22,150 bases of DNA from Candidatus Parcubacteria bacterium (GCA_014378965.1 JACMMR010000013.1:1-22150); one strand, 5' to 3'. Positions 1-7,987 are shown, counted from the stretch's first letter. Program-made: numbers and translations. Notes: generated by a model from the letters alone, not told the origin.

Positions 1-834
1 AAAAGGAATAGTTGAGAATTTTTTATTTGGATACAATCCTTTTATTAAAGAGATAAACATTTTCTCTGTATATTGTAAAATAGTTTCCTGATCGATAAAT
101 GACATCTCAAAATCAAGCTGTGTAAACTCAGGCTGTCTATCACCTCTTTGATCTTCATCACGCATACAACGAGCAATTTGAAAATATCTTTCAAATCCAG
201 CTACCATTAAAAGTTGTTTGAATTGTTGCGGGGACTGAGGCAGTGCATAGAAAGTACCATTATGAAGACGGGATGGAACCAAAAACTCTCTCGAACCTTC
301 TGGTGTTCCTTTCATAAGAATAGGAGTCTCTATTTCAACAAAACCATCAGCTCGCATATAATTTCTAAAAAAAGCAACAATCTTGTCCCGCATAATAATG
401 TTGTCATGTACTCTTTTACCTCGAAGATCTAAATATCTATACTTTAAACGTACTTCTTCATTAACGTCTGACGAATCATGAATATTGTAAGGTGGAGTTT
501 CAGATTCGTTAATAATTGTTAATTCATTAATTTCCATCTCAATATCACCATTAAACACATTCTCTAATACATTTTTATCAGGTCTTTTATTAATTAAGCC
601 TTTGGCTTTTATTACAAATTCATCACGACATTTTTTTGCGACCTCAAGAGCTTCGGTTTTATTTGGCAAAACAACAGCTTGTACTAATCCGTCCTTATCA
701 CGTATTTCAAAGAAAATCATTTTTCCTTGATCACGTCGAACATGAATCCAACCAAAGATTTCTATTTCTTCTCCCAAATGATCTTTCAGACTGCTCGTAA
801 AAATTCTGTTTGTGTATAAATTCTGTTGTGACAT
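1..834 (-). CDS. aspS: Aspartate--tRNA ligase, N-terminal part (runs off the window)
   Basis: Charges tRNA-Asp (possibly also tRNA-Asn if non-discriminating) with aspartate in the cytoplasm. The first 278 codons from the ATG at 834 are open to the window edge and I translated them directly. Residues about 20-105 form the OB-fold anticodon-binding domain (IEIFGWIHVRRDQG). The class II catalytic core then begins: VRLKYRYLDLR, the motif-1 region VEIETPILMKGTPEGSRE, FLVPSR, then YALPQSPQQFKQLLM and the motif-2 stretch YFQIARCMRDEDQRGDRQPE, all hallmark AspRS sequences. The bacterial GAD insertion and motif 3 would lie beyond position 1. The start lies 6 nt after the stop of the upstream membrane-protein gene, so the two are probably co-transcribed. 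No Shine-Dalgarno is visible. The family call is firm; tRNA specificity cannot be judged from this part. Confidence 0.96.
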   Translation of the reverse strand, partial: MSQQNLYTNRIFTSSLKDHLGEEIEIFGWIHVRRDQGKMIFFEIRDKDGLVQAVVLPNKTEALEVAKKCRDEFVIKAKGLINKRPDKNVLENVFNGDIEMEINELTIINESETPPYNIHDSSDVNEEVRLKYRYLDLRGKRVHDNIIMRDKIVAFFRNYMRADGFVEIETPILMKGTPEGSREFLVPSRLHNGTFYALPQSPQQFKQLLMVAGFERYFQIARCMRDEDQRGDRQPEFTQLDFEMSFIDQETILQYTEKMFISLIKGLYPNKKFSTIPF

Positions 835-840
835 TGTGTA

Positions 841-1164
841 TTATTGTGTTATTTCTATATTATCTTGACCGTTGTCCGCGTTTAAAGACGGGGTTTTGCC
901 CGTAAAAGCATTTTTAAGTTTTTCCAATGAACTATCTGGTGTTCTTGCATTTTCCGACCTTGATATCTTATATGTTTCCAAGATCTTTGGTAAAGATATC
1001 ATATACCATAACACAAATACGATAAAAGTTACAGTTGAGGCAAAAGTAAACGCGAATATTTTTCTATGAATTTCTGACTTACCACGAAGACGATGTACAT
1101 GATGTTTGGCGTGTCTATGAATCTTATGATGCAAAAGTTCGCGACGATATTTATTAGTATTCAT
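841..1164 (-). CDS. Small single-pass membrane protein of unknown function
   Basis: A 107-aa protein I do not recognise. Residues 1-35 are very basic and histidine-rich (HHKIHRHAKHHVHRLRGK). One hydrophobic segment follows at about 37-60 (FAFTFASTVTFIVFVLWYMI), then a polar tail with Ser/Glu/Asn that is probably extracytoplasmic by the positive-inside rule. It sits between the MBL-fold gene (18 nt upstream) and aspS (6 nt downstream) on the same strand, so it is the middle gene of a likely three-gene operon. The basic His-rich N-terminus could contact nucleic acid or membrane phospholipid, but that is a guess. The coding call rests on spacing, the clean TM profile and AT-rich codon use like its neighbours. 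Confidence 0.75.
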   Translation of the reverse strand: MNTNKYRRELLHHKIHRHAKHHVHRLRGKSEIHRKIFAFTFASTVTFIVFVLWYMISLPKILETYKISRSENARTPDSSLEKLKNAFTGKTPSLNADNGQDNIEITQ

Positions 1165-1182
1165 TGTATTTATTATATACCA

Positions 1183-1791
1183 CTATGATTTAATAATATA
1201 GAGTTTTTGATCCATTCCTTCTAACTCTTTTTTCTTAATTGTTAACTTGTCTATCACGTCGGTTTTATCTGATCCTGTTTCCTTAATGAAATCTTCCAAA
1301 CATTTGTCTGTTGGATTCATGAATCCCATAGGAATTACAATTTTACAATCTACATCTTTCAGAAATGCAGCAGCTTCTTTTGCTGTAAACCGACCCTCAC
1401 CGGATATTGGAATGAAAATAATGTCAATGTCCCCGTCAATAAATACTTTCTTGTCAATTTTACCCATTGCTCCAAGAAAAAGAATTCTCATACCATCAAG
1501 TTCAAAGGTATAGTATGTTGTGCCTGAAGCGTGGTTAATTTCTTCATAGTTTGTATACGCTTCGTAGCCTTTTATAAAAATGTTTTTTATCTCGTATTCC
1601 CCTGGTCCTTTAATGATGTGTGGGACTTTATTTCCGTAAAATAAGTCCTCACCCGAACTCATGTCTTCATGAAGAGTTGTTTGTAGGACAACGTCTGCTC
1701 CGAATTTGGTGCCTTTAAACGGGTCCAAGGCCAAGGTGGTATCCCCTACTTGGAGTTTAGTAAATTGATTGCCGTAGAAGTTTATTATCAT
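1183..1791 (-). CDS. MBL-fold (UlaG-like) protein with the metal site apparently lost
   Basis: A 202-aa protein with the layout of the UlaG-like metallo-beta-lactamase-fold hydrolases seen in many Parcubacteria: MIINFYGNQ at the start, a DPF strand, the PGEYEI segment at about residue 62, then LDGMRILFLGAMGKI, IDIIFIPISGEGRFTAKEAAAF and KIVIPMGFMN. In active relatives these positions carry THxHxDH, LGDLGH and IPMHY. Here they read TTLHEDMSSGED, LGAMGK and IPMGF, so nearly all metal ligands are gone. I chose the ATG at 1791 rather than an upstream in-frame ATG at 1827. Family homology starts at MIINFYG, and a -35/-10 pair (1827-1799) ends 7 nt before this ATG, so a start at 1827 would lie at the -35. 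It is the first gene of the operon with 841-1164 and aspS. The fold is likely; function is unknown and hydrolase activity is doubtful. Confidence 0.8.
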   Translation of the reverse strand: MIINFYGNQFTKLQVGDTTLALDPFKGTKFGADVVLQTTLHEDMSSGEDLFYGNKVPHIIKGPGEYEIKNIFIKGYEAYTNYEEINHASGTTYYTFELDGMRILFLGAMGKIDKKVFIDGDIDIIFIPISGEGRFTAKEAAAFLKDVDCKIVIPMGFMNPTDKCLEDFIKETGSDKTDVIDKLTIKKKELEGMDQKLYIIKS

Positions 1792-1798
1792 GTTGGGT

Positions 1799-1827
1799 AT
1801 TGTAGCATGACGAGGGGGTCGGGGCAA
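1799..1827 (-). promoter_or_regulatory. Promoter of the MBL-fold gene, predicted leaderless
   Basis: Read on the minus strand: -35 TTGCCC (1827-1822), 17-nt spacer, -10 TACAAT (1804-1799), then 7 nt to the ATG at 1791. The predicted start of transcription falls at or 1 nt before the start codon. A better -35 (TTGACA) lies further upstream near 1850, but at a spacing too long for this -10. Confidence 0.6.
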
Positions 1828-2002
1828 AAAAATTTATAATTGTCAAAAAATTTATTATAATTCAACTAATTTAGAATTATATTGTTTATTATTTCTTAAA
1901 ATTTATTTAATGTGGGTAAAGCTAAAATCATTATGTGAATCTAATCAGTTCACAATTTAATTTAAAGATTATCAACAAAAAATTATGAAAAATATCGCAT
2001 CT

Positions 2003-2031
2003 TTGCCTTGGAATGATTAAATCTGTATTAT
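2003..2031 (+). promoter_or_regulatory. Promoter of the histidine kinase gene, predicted leaderless
   Basis: -35 TTGCCT (2003-2008), 17-nt spacer, -10 TATTAT (2026-2031), then 7 nt to the ATG at 2039. The geometry and -35 core match the divergent MBL promoter (TTGCC-17-hexamer-7-ATG). The rest of the 247-bp gap 1792-2038 is AT-rich and shows no gene. Confidence 0.6.
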
Positions 2032-2038
2032 TTACAGA

Positions 2039-3400
2039 ATGAATCAAATCCAATCTACAGAGTCAAATCGCATAAAGTTTATATTGTCATATGCCAATAT
2101 GTTTACTTTGTGCTTTTCTGTATTGTATTCAATTTTACTTTTGTGGGGACATGTCAATAAAATAAATCTTCAGACCGATAGAAGTCTATTTCCTATTTTT
2201 TTATCTTTTCTTATTCCTTTGCTATTTTTAACATCATATATACTTAATTTAAGAAATAACTTTAATATTTCGAAAATCATACTCATCGTTACGATTTTAA
2301 CATTAAATTTTATTGCTGGATTATGGTGGGGATTTGACCTCCCTTCTATTATCATTTCCTATCTATTTTGTATTGTTATTATTTCCCTTACTTCTAAATC
2401 TCAAGAAAATAGTATATATATTTTTCTGCTAGTTTTTTCAATTTTTATTGGTAATTACACTCGAAACGTACTGGGAATAAAATCTACTTGGCATAATTCC
2501 CATTTTGGTCCAAATGATATTATCGAATTTTCAATCATGTTTATTTTCATTTCATTTTTACTAATTAAATTTAATCAAGAACAAAATAAAACGTTACACA
2601 GGGCTTTACGAGTAGAACATGTTTTAAAAAAAGAAAGAGATAGTCTTGAAATCATCGTAGAAGAAAAAACAAAGGAAATAAAACTATTGCAAATGGAAGA
2701 AATTTCGAAAATATATCATTTGATAGAGTTTGGTAAGTTATCAAGCGGACTATATCATGATCTTATTACCCCTATACAAACAATGAGTCTTCATATTGAA
2801 CGGTTGATGAGTGATGATATTTTCATTAACAATAAATTCCAAAAGACTATATTAAATGTAAAAAATACTCACGAAAAGTTAACAAACATGCTTCAAAATA
2901 TTCGAAAACAAATAAGCTTTAAAATAGTTGACGAGAAATTTAATCTCGTGAAAGAAGTTAACGAACTTATAGGATTAGTTAAAAATAATTATTTTAAAAA
3001 TGACGTAGAGATATTATTAAAGTATGATAGTATTCTTGAACAAATAATAACCGCGAAAAAATCTATAGTTAATCACATAATCCTAAACTTAATATCCAAT
3101 GCATACGAAGCATGTTTACAGGATAGAGTATTAAATAATAAAAATAAATATGATATTAAAATATCGCTTGGAAAACATAAATCAAAAAATTATATTTCTG
3201 TAACAGATAATGGAATCGGTATTAAACCTCAAAATTTAGAATTTATTTTTGATCATTTTTATTCAAGCAAAAGTAGTGAGAAAGAAAATTGTGGCATAGG
3301 ATTGTCGTCAGCTAAATATTACACGGAAAAATATTTGAATGGAAAAATTTATGTAGAAAGTGAATACCATCTTGGTACTACAATGACAGTATTATTTTAG
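2039..3400 (+). CDS. Membrane-bound sensor histidine kinase, orphan
   Basis: A 453-aa two-component sensor. About six hydrophobic helices (roughly 12-36, 51-69, 77-95, 101-119, 126-140, 161-177) form a membrane sensor module with no large external loop. A coiled linker (180-222) leads to the HisKA domain with H-box SSGLYHDLITPIQT, putative phospho-acceptor His240. The HATPase_c domain has an N-box (NHIILNLISNAYEA, ~350-365), G1 box DNGIGI (~393), F box FDHFYSS and G2 box CGIGL. All residues needed for ATP binding are present. No response regulator gene occurs anywhere in the window, so the partner is encoded elsewhere. The gene ends 20 bp from the convergent FAD oxidase gene with no clear terminator between them. 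The signal sensed cannot be inferred; an intramembrane stimulus would suit the architecture. Confidence 0.92.
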   Translation: MNQIQSTESNRIKFILSYANMFTLCFSVLYSILLLWGHVNKINLQTDRSLFPIFLSFLIPLLFLTSYILNLRNNFNISKIILIVTILTLNFIAGLWWGFDLPSIIISYLFCIVIISLTSKSQENSIYIFLLVFSIFIGNYTRNVLGIKSTWHNSHFGPNDIIEFSIMFIFISFLLIKFNQEQNKTLHRALRVEHVLKKERDSLEIIVEEKTKEIKLLQMEEISKIYHLIEFGKLSSGLYHDLITPIQTMSLHIERLMSDDIFINNKFQKTILNVKNTHEKLTNMLQNIRKQISFKIVDEKFNLVKEVNELIGLVKNNYFKNDVEILLKYDSILEQIITAKKSIVNHIILNLISNAYEACLQDRVLNNKNKYDIKISLGKHKSKNYISVTDNGIGIKPQNLEFIFDHFYSSKSSEKENCGIGLSSAKYYTEKYLNGKIYVESEYHLGTTMTVLF

Positions 3401-3420
3401 TTATATGTATTTGAATATTT

Positions 3421-4953
3421 TTACTTTAATCCAATCTCAAACAAATCATCTTTCATTAAACCAACCTTCTTCCCTCTATTAAAGATATCATCTGGATCAA
3501 ACAGCTTCTTAATCCCAACCACCACCCCTTCGTACAAATCATCACCATAAAAATCCCTTAAAAACGGGGTTCTAATAATCCCATCACCATGATCAGCAGA
3601 AGAATTACCCCCCATCTCTTTTACAAGCTCAAACACTTGCTCGCATAATAAAATAATTTTTTTTATTGCTTCTTTTTGATTCACAAAATCAATAATTGGA
3701 ATAACACGAATTGCGCCATCTCCGATATGTCCATGATATCCATAATCAATTTTATTCATATCAAGTATTTCCATTAATCTTGGAATAAACTCATCAAACT
3801 TTGATATTGGAACAATAATATCCTCGATACAAGGGACAGACTTTTTTGTCGATACATTAAAAACATGGTCTCTCATCACACCAAAAGAAGAGCGTCTTAC
3901 TTTCCATAAACTTGTGGCGATTTCTAAATCATTTACATATTCAGTTTTTCCCTCAATCTGTTTTAATTCAGAAAAAACTTTCTGTGCAATTTCATCGTTA
4001 TCAAATTGTGCCAAAATAACTAGATGCTCATCATGGGCAAAAAAATTTTGAATCTTTAACGTGTCTTCTGGCAAAAAACTTTTTGCCATCGTATATGTAT
4101 TTACATCAAAGGTCTCTACACTTTCAGGATTGTTTTGCATTATAATATGAAGTAATTGTGGTAGTAGTCCGAGAGAATTTACCGGAATAGCAAGAAGTGT
4201 TAAATGAGTTGGTATGGAAACCAATTTTAATCGAGCTGAGTGAATAATACCTAAGGTAGATTGAGCACCAACAAAAATCTTTGCAAAATTCCAAGTATTT
4301 TTTTCTTTGTCAAATAGCTTGTCAAGTTTGTATCCGGATGAAGACTTTTTTACATTTCCTATGGCTTTTATATACGCTGGACCAAAATTTTTATATATTT
4401 CTCTCATTTCTTTGTGAATATTTCCTATAAAAGATTTATGCTCAGCCATAGACTTACATTGTTCTTCAGTTATTTCCTCAAAATTATATAATTGTCCATC
4501 AGCTAAAAACACACGAGCAGAAAGCACATTATCAATAGTGGCACCGAAACGAATACTTTTTTCTCCAGATGCATTGTTTCCAAGCATTCCACCAATCCCA
4601 CAAAAATCTTTTGAGGATGTGTAGGGAGCAAACATAAGTCCGTATTTTACTGCCTCATGATCAAGGTCCCTATAATACGCACCCATTTCTATTTCAGCGG
4701 ATTTTGCATATTGATTTATTTTTATATTTGTAAAATATTTTGTTAAGTTCATCATAATATCATCATTCAAAGATCCTCCAGACATACATGTTCCTCCTGC
4801 TCGCACGGAGATGTGTCTTTTGTTAGCTTTAGCATGTTTAATCACATCCATTATTTCCAACTCATCTTTGGGATAAATGACTTGACGAGGTCTTATTTTA
4901 AAAATACTTGAGTCAGTACTATGTGATTCTAATTCAGGATTATCAATTGTCAT
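3421..4953 (-). CDS. FAD-binding oxidase/dehydrogenase of the GlcD/Dld type
   Basis: A 510-aa flavoprotein of the vanillyl-alcohol-oxidase (PCMH) fold, related to D-lactate dehydrogenase/glycolate oxidase GlcD. The FAD-binding domain covers about 20-245: RPRQVIYPKDELEIMDVI, SVRAGGTCMSGGS, then FCGIGGMLGNNASGEKSIRFG, which contacts the pyrophosphate. The FAD-oxidase C domain follows with the catalytic/substrate motif YGYHGHIGDGAIRVIP (~400-415) and SADHGDGIIRTPF (~455). No Fe-S domain is fused at the C-terminus, unlike the larger relatives. It is a single gene, divergent from the PriA-like gene over 30 bp, with a TATAAT box 7 nt before its ATG. The substrate cannot be assigned and no quinone or electron-acceptor partner is nearby. 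Lactate or another 2-hydroxy acid is the family-level expectation only. Confidence 0.9.
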   Translation of the reverse strand: MTIDNPELESHSTDSSIFKIRPRQVIYPKDELEIMDVIKHAKANKRHISVRAGGTCMSGGSLNDDIMMNLTKYFTNIKINQYAKSAEIEMGAYYRDLDHEAVKYGLMFAPYTSSKDFCGIGGMLGNNASGEKSIRFGATIDNVLSARVFLADGQLYNFEEITEEQCKSMAEHKSFIGNIHKEMREIYKNFGPAYIKAIGNVKKSSSGYKLDKLFDKEKNTWNFAKIFVGAQSTLGIIHSARLKLVSIPTHLTLLAIPVNSLGLLPQLLHIIMQNNPESVETFDVNTYTMAKSFLPEDTLKIQNFFAHDEHLVILAQFDNDEIAQKVFSELKQIEGKTEYVNDLEIATSLWKVRRSSFGVMRDHVFNVSTKKSVPCIEDIIVPISKFDEFIPRLMEILDMNKIDYGYHGHIGDGAIRVIPIIDFVNQKEAIKKIILLCEQVFELVKEMGGNSSADHGDGIIRTPFLRDFYGDDLYEGVVVGIKKLFDPDDIFNRGKKVGLMKDDLFEIGLK

Positions 4954-4983
4954 ATGTGATATTATATATCATATATCACTATT
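4954..4983. promoter_or_regulatory. Compact bidirectional promoter between FAD oxidase and priA-like genes
   Basis: The whole divergent gap is 30 bp. On the minus strand TATAAT (4966-4961) sits 7 nt before the FAD oxidase ATG. On the plus strand TATTAT (4960-4965) and ATAT-rich alternatives up to 4976 can serve the gene at 4984, with TTGTCA at 4947-4952 as a possible -35. Arms GTGATAT (4956-4962) and ATATCAC (4973-4979) form an inverted repeat around the centre. Confidence 0.5.
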
Positions 4984-6609
4984 ATGAAATGTATCAAAGT
5001 ATATCCCATTCTTAAAAGAACTTTTTCTGATTCATTGACCTATTGGATCAATACTGATGTTGAAGTTGGAAATATCATAGAGGCACCCCTACAAAATAGA
5101 ATGATTTGGGTCGTTATTGATTCGATTTTATCAGTAAATGAAGCCAAAGAATTTATCAAAGCACAAGATTTTAAAATACGAAAAATAGAAAAAATAAAAA
5201 AATTAGAATTATTTTCACTTGATTTTGTATTTTCAGTACTTAAAACAGCAAATTATTATATTAAACCATTCGGTGAAGTTTTTTCTGAACTTATCCCTAA
5301 AAAAATTCTCGAAAACTTAACAAATGAAATTGATATACCACGAACTAATACAAAAGAAATAAACGTATTTCCAATTCAGGAATATCTTCAAGCACATCCT
5401 GAATTTGATAATAAAGTGCTACCAATTGACCTATACAAGATTGATCACGAAGAAATAAAGAAGATAAATGTTTATTATGTTGAATCTGAATATTATCGTC
5501 ATTTATTTAAAAAATTTGATTATCGATATTTTATACGTGAATACTGTACAAGACGAAAAATTCAACTAAATGAAATCGAAACAAATCTGAATCTGAATGA
5601 TAAAAATCTGTACATAATTGAACAAAGTATACAAAATAAAACATCAATAAAAAAGAAAAATCTTGATAACGAGATATATAAGGACCAATTAAATTTGATT
5701 TCTCCGGAACTTTTTTCTGCACTAAAAAAGTGTGTAAAAAATAATGAATGTATTTTTCTCTATACCCTTAAAAAAGGTTTTGCTCCAAAAACCATATGTC
5801 CGGATTGTAAACATGTTATGAAGTGCACAAAGTGTTTTGAAGATTTAGAGATCGAGCTCAAAGGAAATTCTTACGTATTTACTTGTAAAAATGATCATAA
5901 TGGTCTTCCTATTGATACACCCTGCCCTGTTTGCTTAAATGAAAATCTTTTACCTCTTGGAGCAAGTATTGAAGTTATTTACCAAGAGATACGCAAAGAA
6001 TTTGATATTGACATAGTAAAAATTGACAATACTAGTAATACTAAAAGCCAAGTAAAAAAAATATTTGGAGAGTATTTTGAAAATAAAAAACCCGTCATTT
6101 TTATTGGAAATGATTTTTTAATAAATCAAAGTATTGGGATAAATTTTAAGTTTGATACTACAGCAATCATTTCTCTTGAAAGCCTTTTTGCAATACCTTT
6201 ATATTCAATGGAGTATGAAATTTTTAAAAAAATAGCTCTCATATCAGGTCAAACAAAGAAAAATCTTATTATTCAAACGAGAGATAGGGATAATCCTTTT
6301 TGGAATTATTTAAAAGAAAATGAAAATAAAAAAATTAAAGATATGATCGAACTTGAAGAACTAAATCTTCCACCTTTTTCTACCCATATTCAGATAAGCA
6401 TTCCAACAGAAAAAAATAGAGAAACATTAGAAATTATCAAAAAATACCTTAATCAACAAGAACCATATTTTGAAGTTGAAGAAAAATTAAAAACCACTAT
6501 ACATATTCTTACAGACAAAAAGGAATATTCCCGAAATCCAATGATTTATTTTTTAAAGTCCCTTCCACATTATATAAAAGTTGAGGTTGATAGTCGAAAC
6601 CTACTATAG
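4984..6609 (+). CDS. priA: PriA-like replication restart protein lacking helicase ATPase motifs
   Basis: A 541-aa protein related to primosomal protein N'. The first ~100 residues match the PriA 3'-DNA-binding domain (KVYPILKRTFSDSLTYWI, then VGNIIEAPLQNR). A cysteine-rich zinc module typical of PriA follows at about 270-325: GFAPKTICPDCKHVMKCTKC, then TCKNDH and PCPVCLNEN. A C-terminal region resembles helicase lobe 2 and the C-terminal domain (LNLPPFSTHIQISI is like the PriA LPPF motif). The Walker A P-loop and DEAH box of lobe 1 are absent; residues ~130-265 hold no helicase motifs. Full PriA is about 730-800 aa. Comparable ATPase-less PriA forms are annotated in Actinobacteria, so it may load the replisome without unwinding. 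It lies 12 nt upstream of def, same strand. The symbol denotes the family, not proven helicase function. Confidence 0.8.
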   Translation: MKCIKVYPILKRTFSDSLTYWINTDVEVGNIIEAPLQNRMIWVVIDSILSVNEAKEFIKAQDFKIRKIEKIKKLELFSLDFVFSVLKTANYYIKPFGEVFSELIPKKILENLTNEIDIPRTNTKEINVFPIQEYLQAHPEFDNKVLPIDLYKIDHEEIKKINVYYVESEYYRHLFKKFDYRYFIREYCTRRKIQLNEIETNLNLNDKNLYIIEQSIQNKTSIKKKNLDNEIYKDQLNLISPELFSALKKCVKNNECIFLYTLKKGFAPKTICPDCKHVMKCTKCFEDLEIELKGNSYVFTCKNDHNGLPIDTPCPVCLNENLLPLGASIEVIYQEIRKEFDIDIVKIDNTSNTKSQVKKIFGEYFENKKPVIFIGNDFLINQSIGINFKFDTTAIISLESLFAIPLYSMEYEIFKKIALISGQTKKNLIIQTRDRDNPFWNYLKENENKKIKDMIELEELNLPPFSTHIQISIPTEKNRETLEIIKKYLNQQEPYFEVEEKLKTTIHILTDKKEYSRNPMIYFLKSLPHYIKVEVDSRNLL

Positions 6610-6621
6610 TACTATCAATAT

Positions 6622-7149
6622 ATGTCTATTCTTCCGATTATAGAAAAAGGAAATCCGATACTTGATTCTGTCGCGAACGCTGTCAAGATTGAAGAAATTA
6701 TAAAACCACGTATACAAAAGATTATTACAGATATGCAAGAAACTCTTGCTGCTATTGATGATGGTGTTGGTTTGGCTGCACCTCAAGTAAATATACCATT
6801 GCAGATTTTTATTGTTTCAAAAAGAGTACTTAAAGGTAAAGATAAAGTCCTGGATAAAGATATTGTTTGCATCAATCCAAAGATAGTTAAATTTTCTAAA
6901 ACAAAAAAGTGGCTTGATGGAGAAGGTTGTCTTTCTGTCCGTTGGTTTTATGGTCGAGTACTTCGTTCAATAAATGTAACTATGGAATATTACGATGAAT
7001 TTGGCCAAAAAACGTCACGTGGTGCTGGTGGATTGTTAGCACATATATTCCAACATGAGTGCGACCACCTTGAAGGAGAATTATTTATAGATAAAGCTGT
7101 TGATATAGAATACATTGAACCAGAGATTGTAAAACACACCAATGAATAA
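6622..7149 (+). CDS. def: Peptide deformylase
   Basis: Removes the N-formyl group from nascent polypeptides using a metal-activated water. The 175-aa protein carries all three signature motifs: GVGLAAPQV (48-56), EGCLSV (101-106, metal ligand Cys103) and QHECDHLEG (144-152, ligands His145 and His149, catalytic Glu146). Length is normal for the family. It begins 12 nt after the PriA-like stop and overlaps fmt by 8 nt, so deformylase and formyltransferase are translationally coupled. No Shine-Dalgarno precedes the ATG; the upstream bases are AT-rich. No unusual residues were seen. Confidence 0.97.
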   Translation: MSILPIIEKGNPILDSVANAVKIEEIIKPRIQKIITDMQETLAAIDDGVGLAAPQVNIPLQIFIVSKRVLKGKDKVLDKDIVCINPKIVKFSKTKKWLDGEGCLSVRWFYGRVLRSINVTMEYYDEFGQKTSRGAGGLLAHIFQHECDHLEGELFIDKAVDIEYIEPEIVKHTNE

Positions 7150-7987
7150 TACATCTAAAATTAATTTCATATATTTTGCAACGGGTTTTTTTGGCGAAGC
7201 TGTTTTGAAAAATTTACTTTCACAAGGTGTAGTTCCTACATATATTATTACCTCACCTGACAAACCAGCTGGACGGCATCAAATAGTTGAGACTGGGTTG
7301 ATAAAAAAAATTGCTGTTGAACTTGGCATTCCCTACTTTCAACCAATAAAACTTAAAAATGAAGAATCATTAAAAAAATTTGAGGAAATAATACAGAGTA
7401 ATACCGTTTGTGTAGTGGCTGATTACGGAAAAATTTTACCTCAGGTTTTACTTGAATTAAAAACTGTTGATTTTATAAATATACACCCTTCTCTCCTTCC
7501 TTTATTTCGCGGTCCTGCCCCACTACAGAACTTAATTTTACATGATAAAAAAAATACTGGGGTAACTATAATACAAATGGATGAATTAATGGACCATGGT
7601 CCTATAGTTGCTCAAAAAAAATATTCTATTAATGACCATAATTGGCCGTGTTCAACTTTGGAATTATCAAATATTTTGGCTAAAGAGGCTGCGGATTTAC
7701 TCATAGAAACTTTAGAAAAGTACAAAAATAATTCTATAGAGTACAAAGAACAAAACCATAGTGACGCAACCTATACAAAAATGATTAATAAAACTGATGC
7801 TCAAGTTTTTCCAAATAGAGAGAGTATTGAGGACATGTATAGAAAATACCAGGCCTATAAGCTTTGGCCTGAGATATTTTATATAAATATAGATGGTAAA
7901 AGAGTTAAGATAAAAATGATGAATAAGGAAAAAATTGAGAGGATTATAATTGAAGGCAAAAATGAAACTGATTTTGTCGGGTTTTAA
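7142..7987 (+). CDS. fmt: Methionyl-tRNA formyltransferase
   Basis: Transfers a formyl group from 10-formyl-THF to Met-tRNAfMet, feeding bacterial initiation; deformylase, encoded just upstream and overlapping by 8 nt, undoes it later. The 281-aa protein shows the Rossmann N-terminal domain (IYFATGFFGEAVLKNLL), TSPDKPAGRHQ, PYFQPIKLKN, the folate-binding and catalytic stretch FINIHPSLLPLFRGPAPLQ with the conserved Asn-x-His, and GVTIIQMDELMDHGPI with the catalytic Asp region. The C-terminal OB domain is short (family usually ~310 aa), as in many reduced genomes. The stop at 7985-7987 abuts the promoter of the next cassette. Confident. Confidence 0.96.
   Translation: MNNTSKINFIYFATGFFGEAVLKNLLSQGVVPTYIITSPDKPAGRHQIVETGLIKKIAVELGIPYFQPIKLKNEESLKKFEEIIQSNTVCVVADYGKILPQVLLELKTVDFINIHPSLLPLFRGPAPLQNLILHDKKNTGVTIIQMDELMDHGPIVAQKKYSINDHNWPCSTLELSNILAKEAADLLIETLEKYKNNSIEYKEQNHSDATYTKMINKTDAQVFPNRESIEDMYRKYQAYKLWPEIFYINIDGKRVKIKMMNKEKIERIIIEGKNETDFVGF

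Noticed and set aside
214..432. Plus-strand ORF antisense to aspS
   Set aside because: Shadow of the well-supported AspRS frame.
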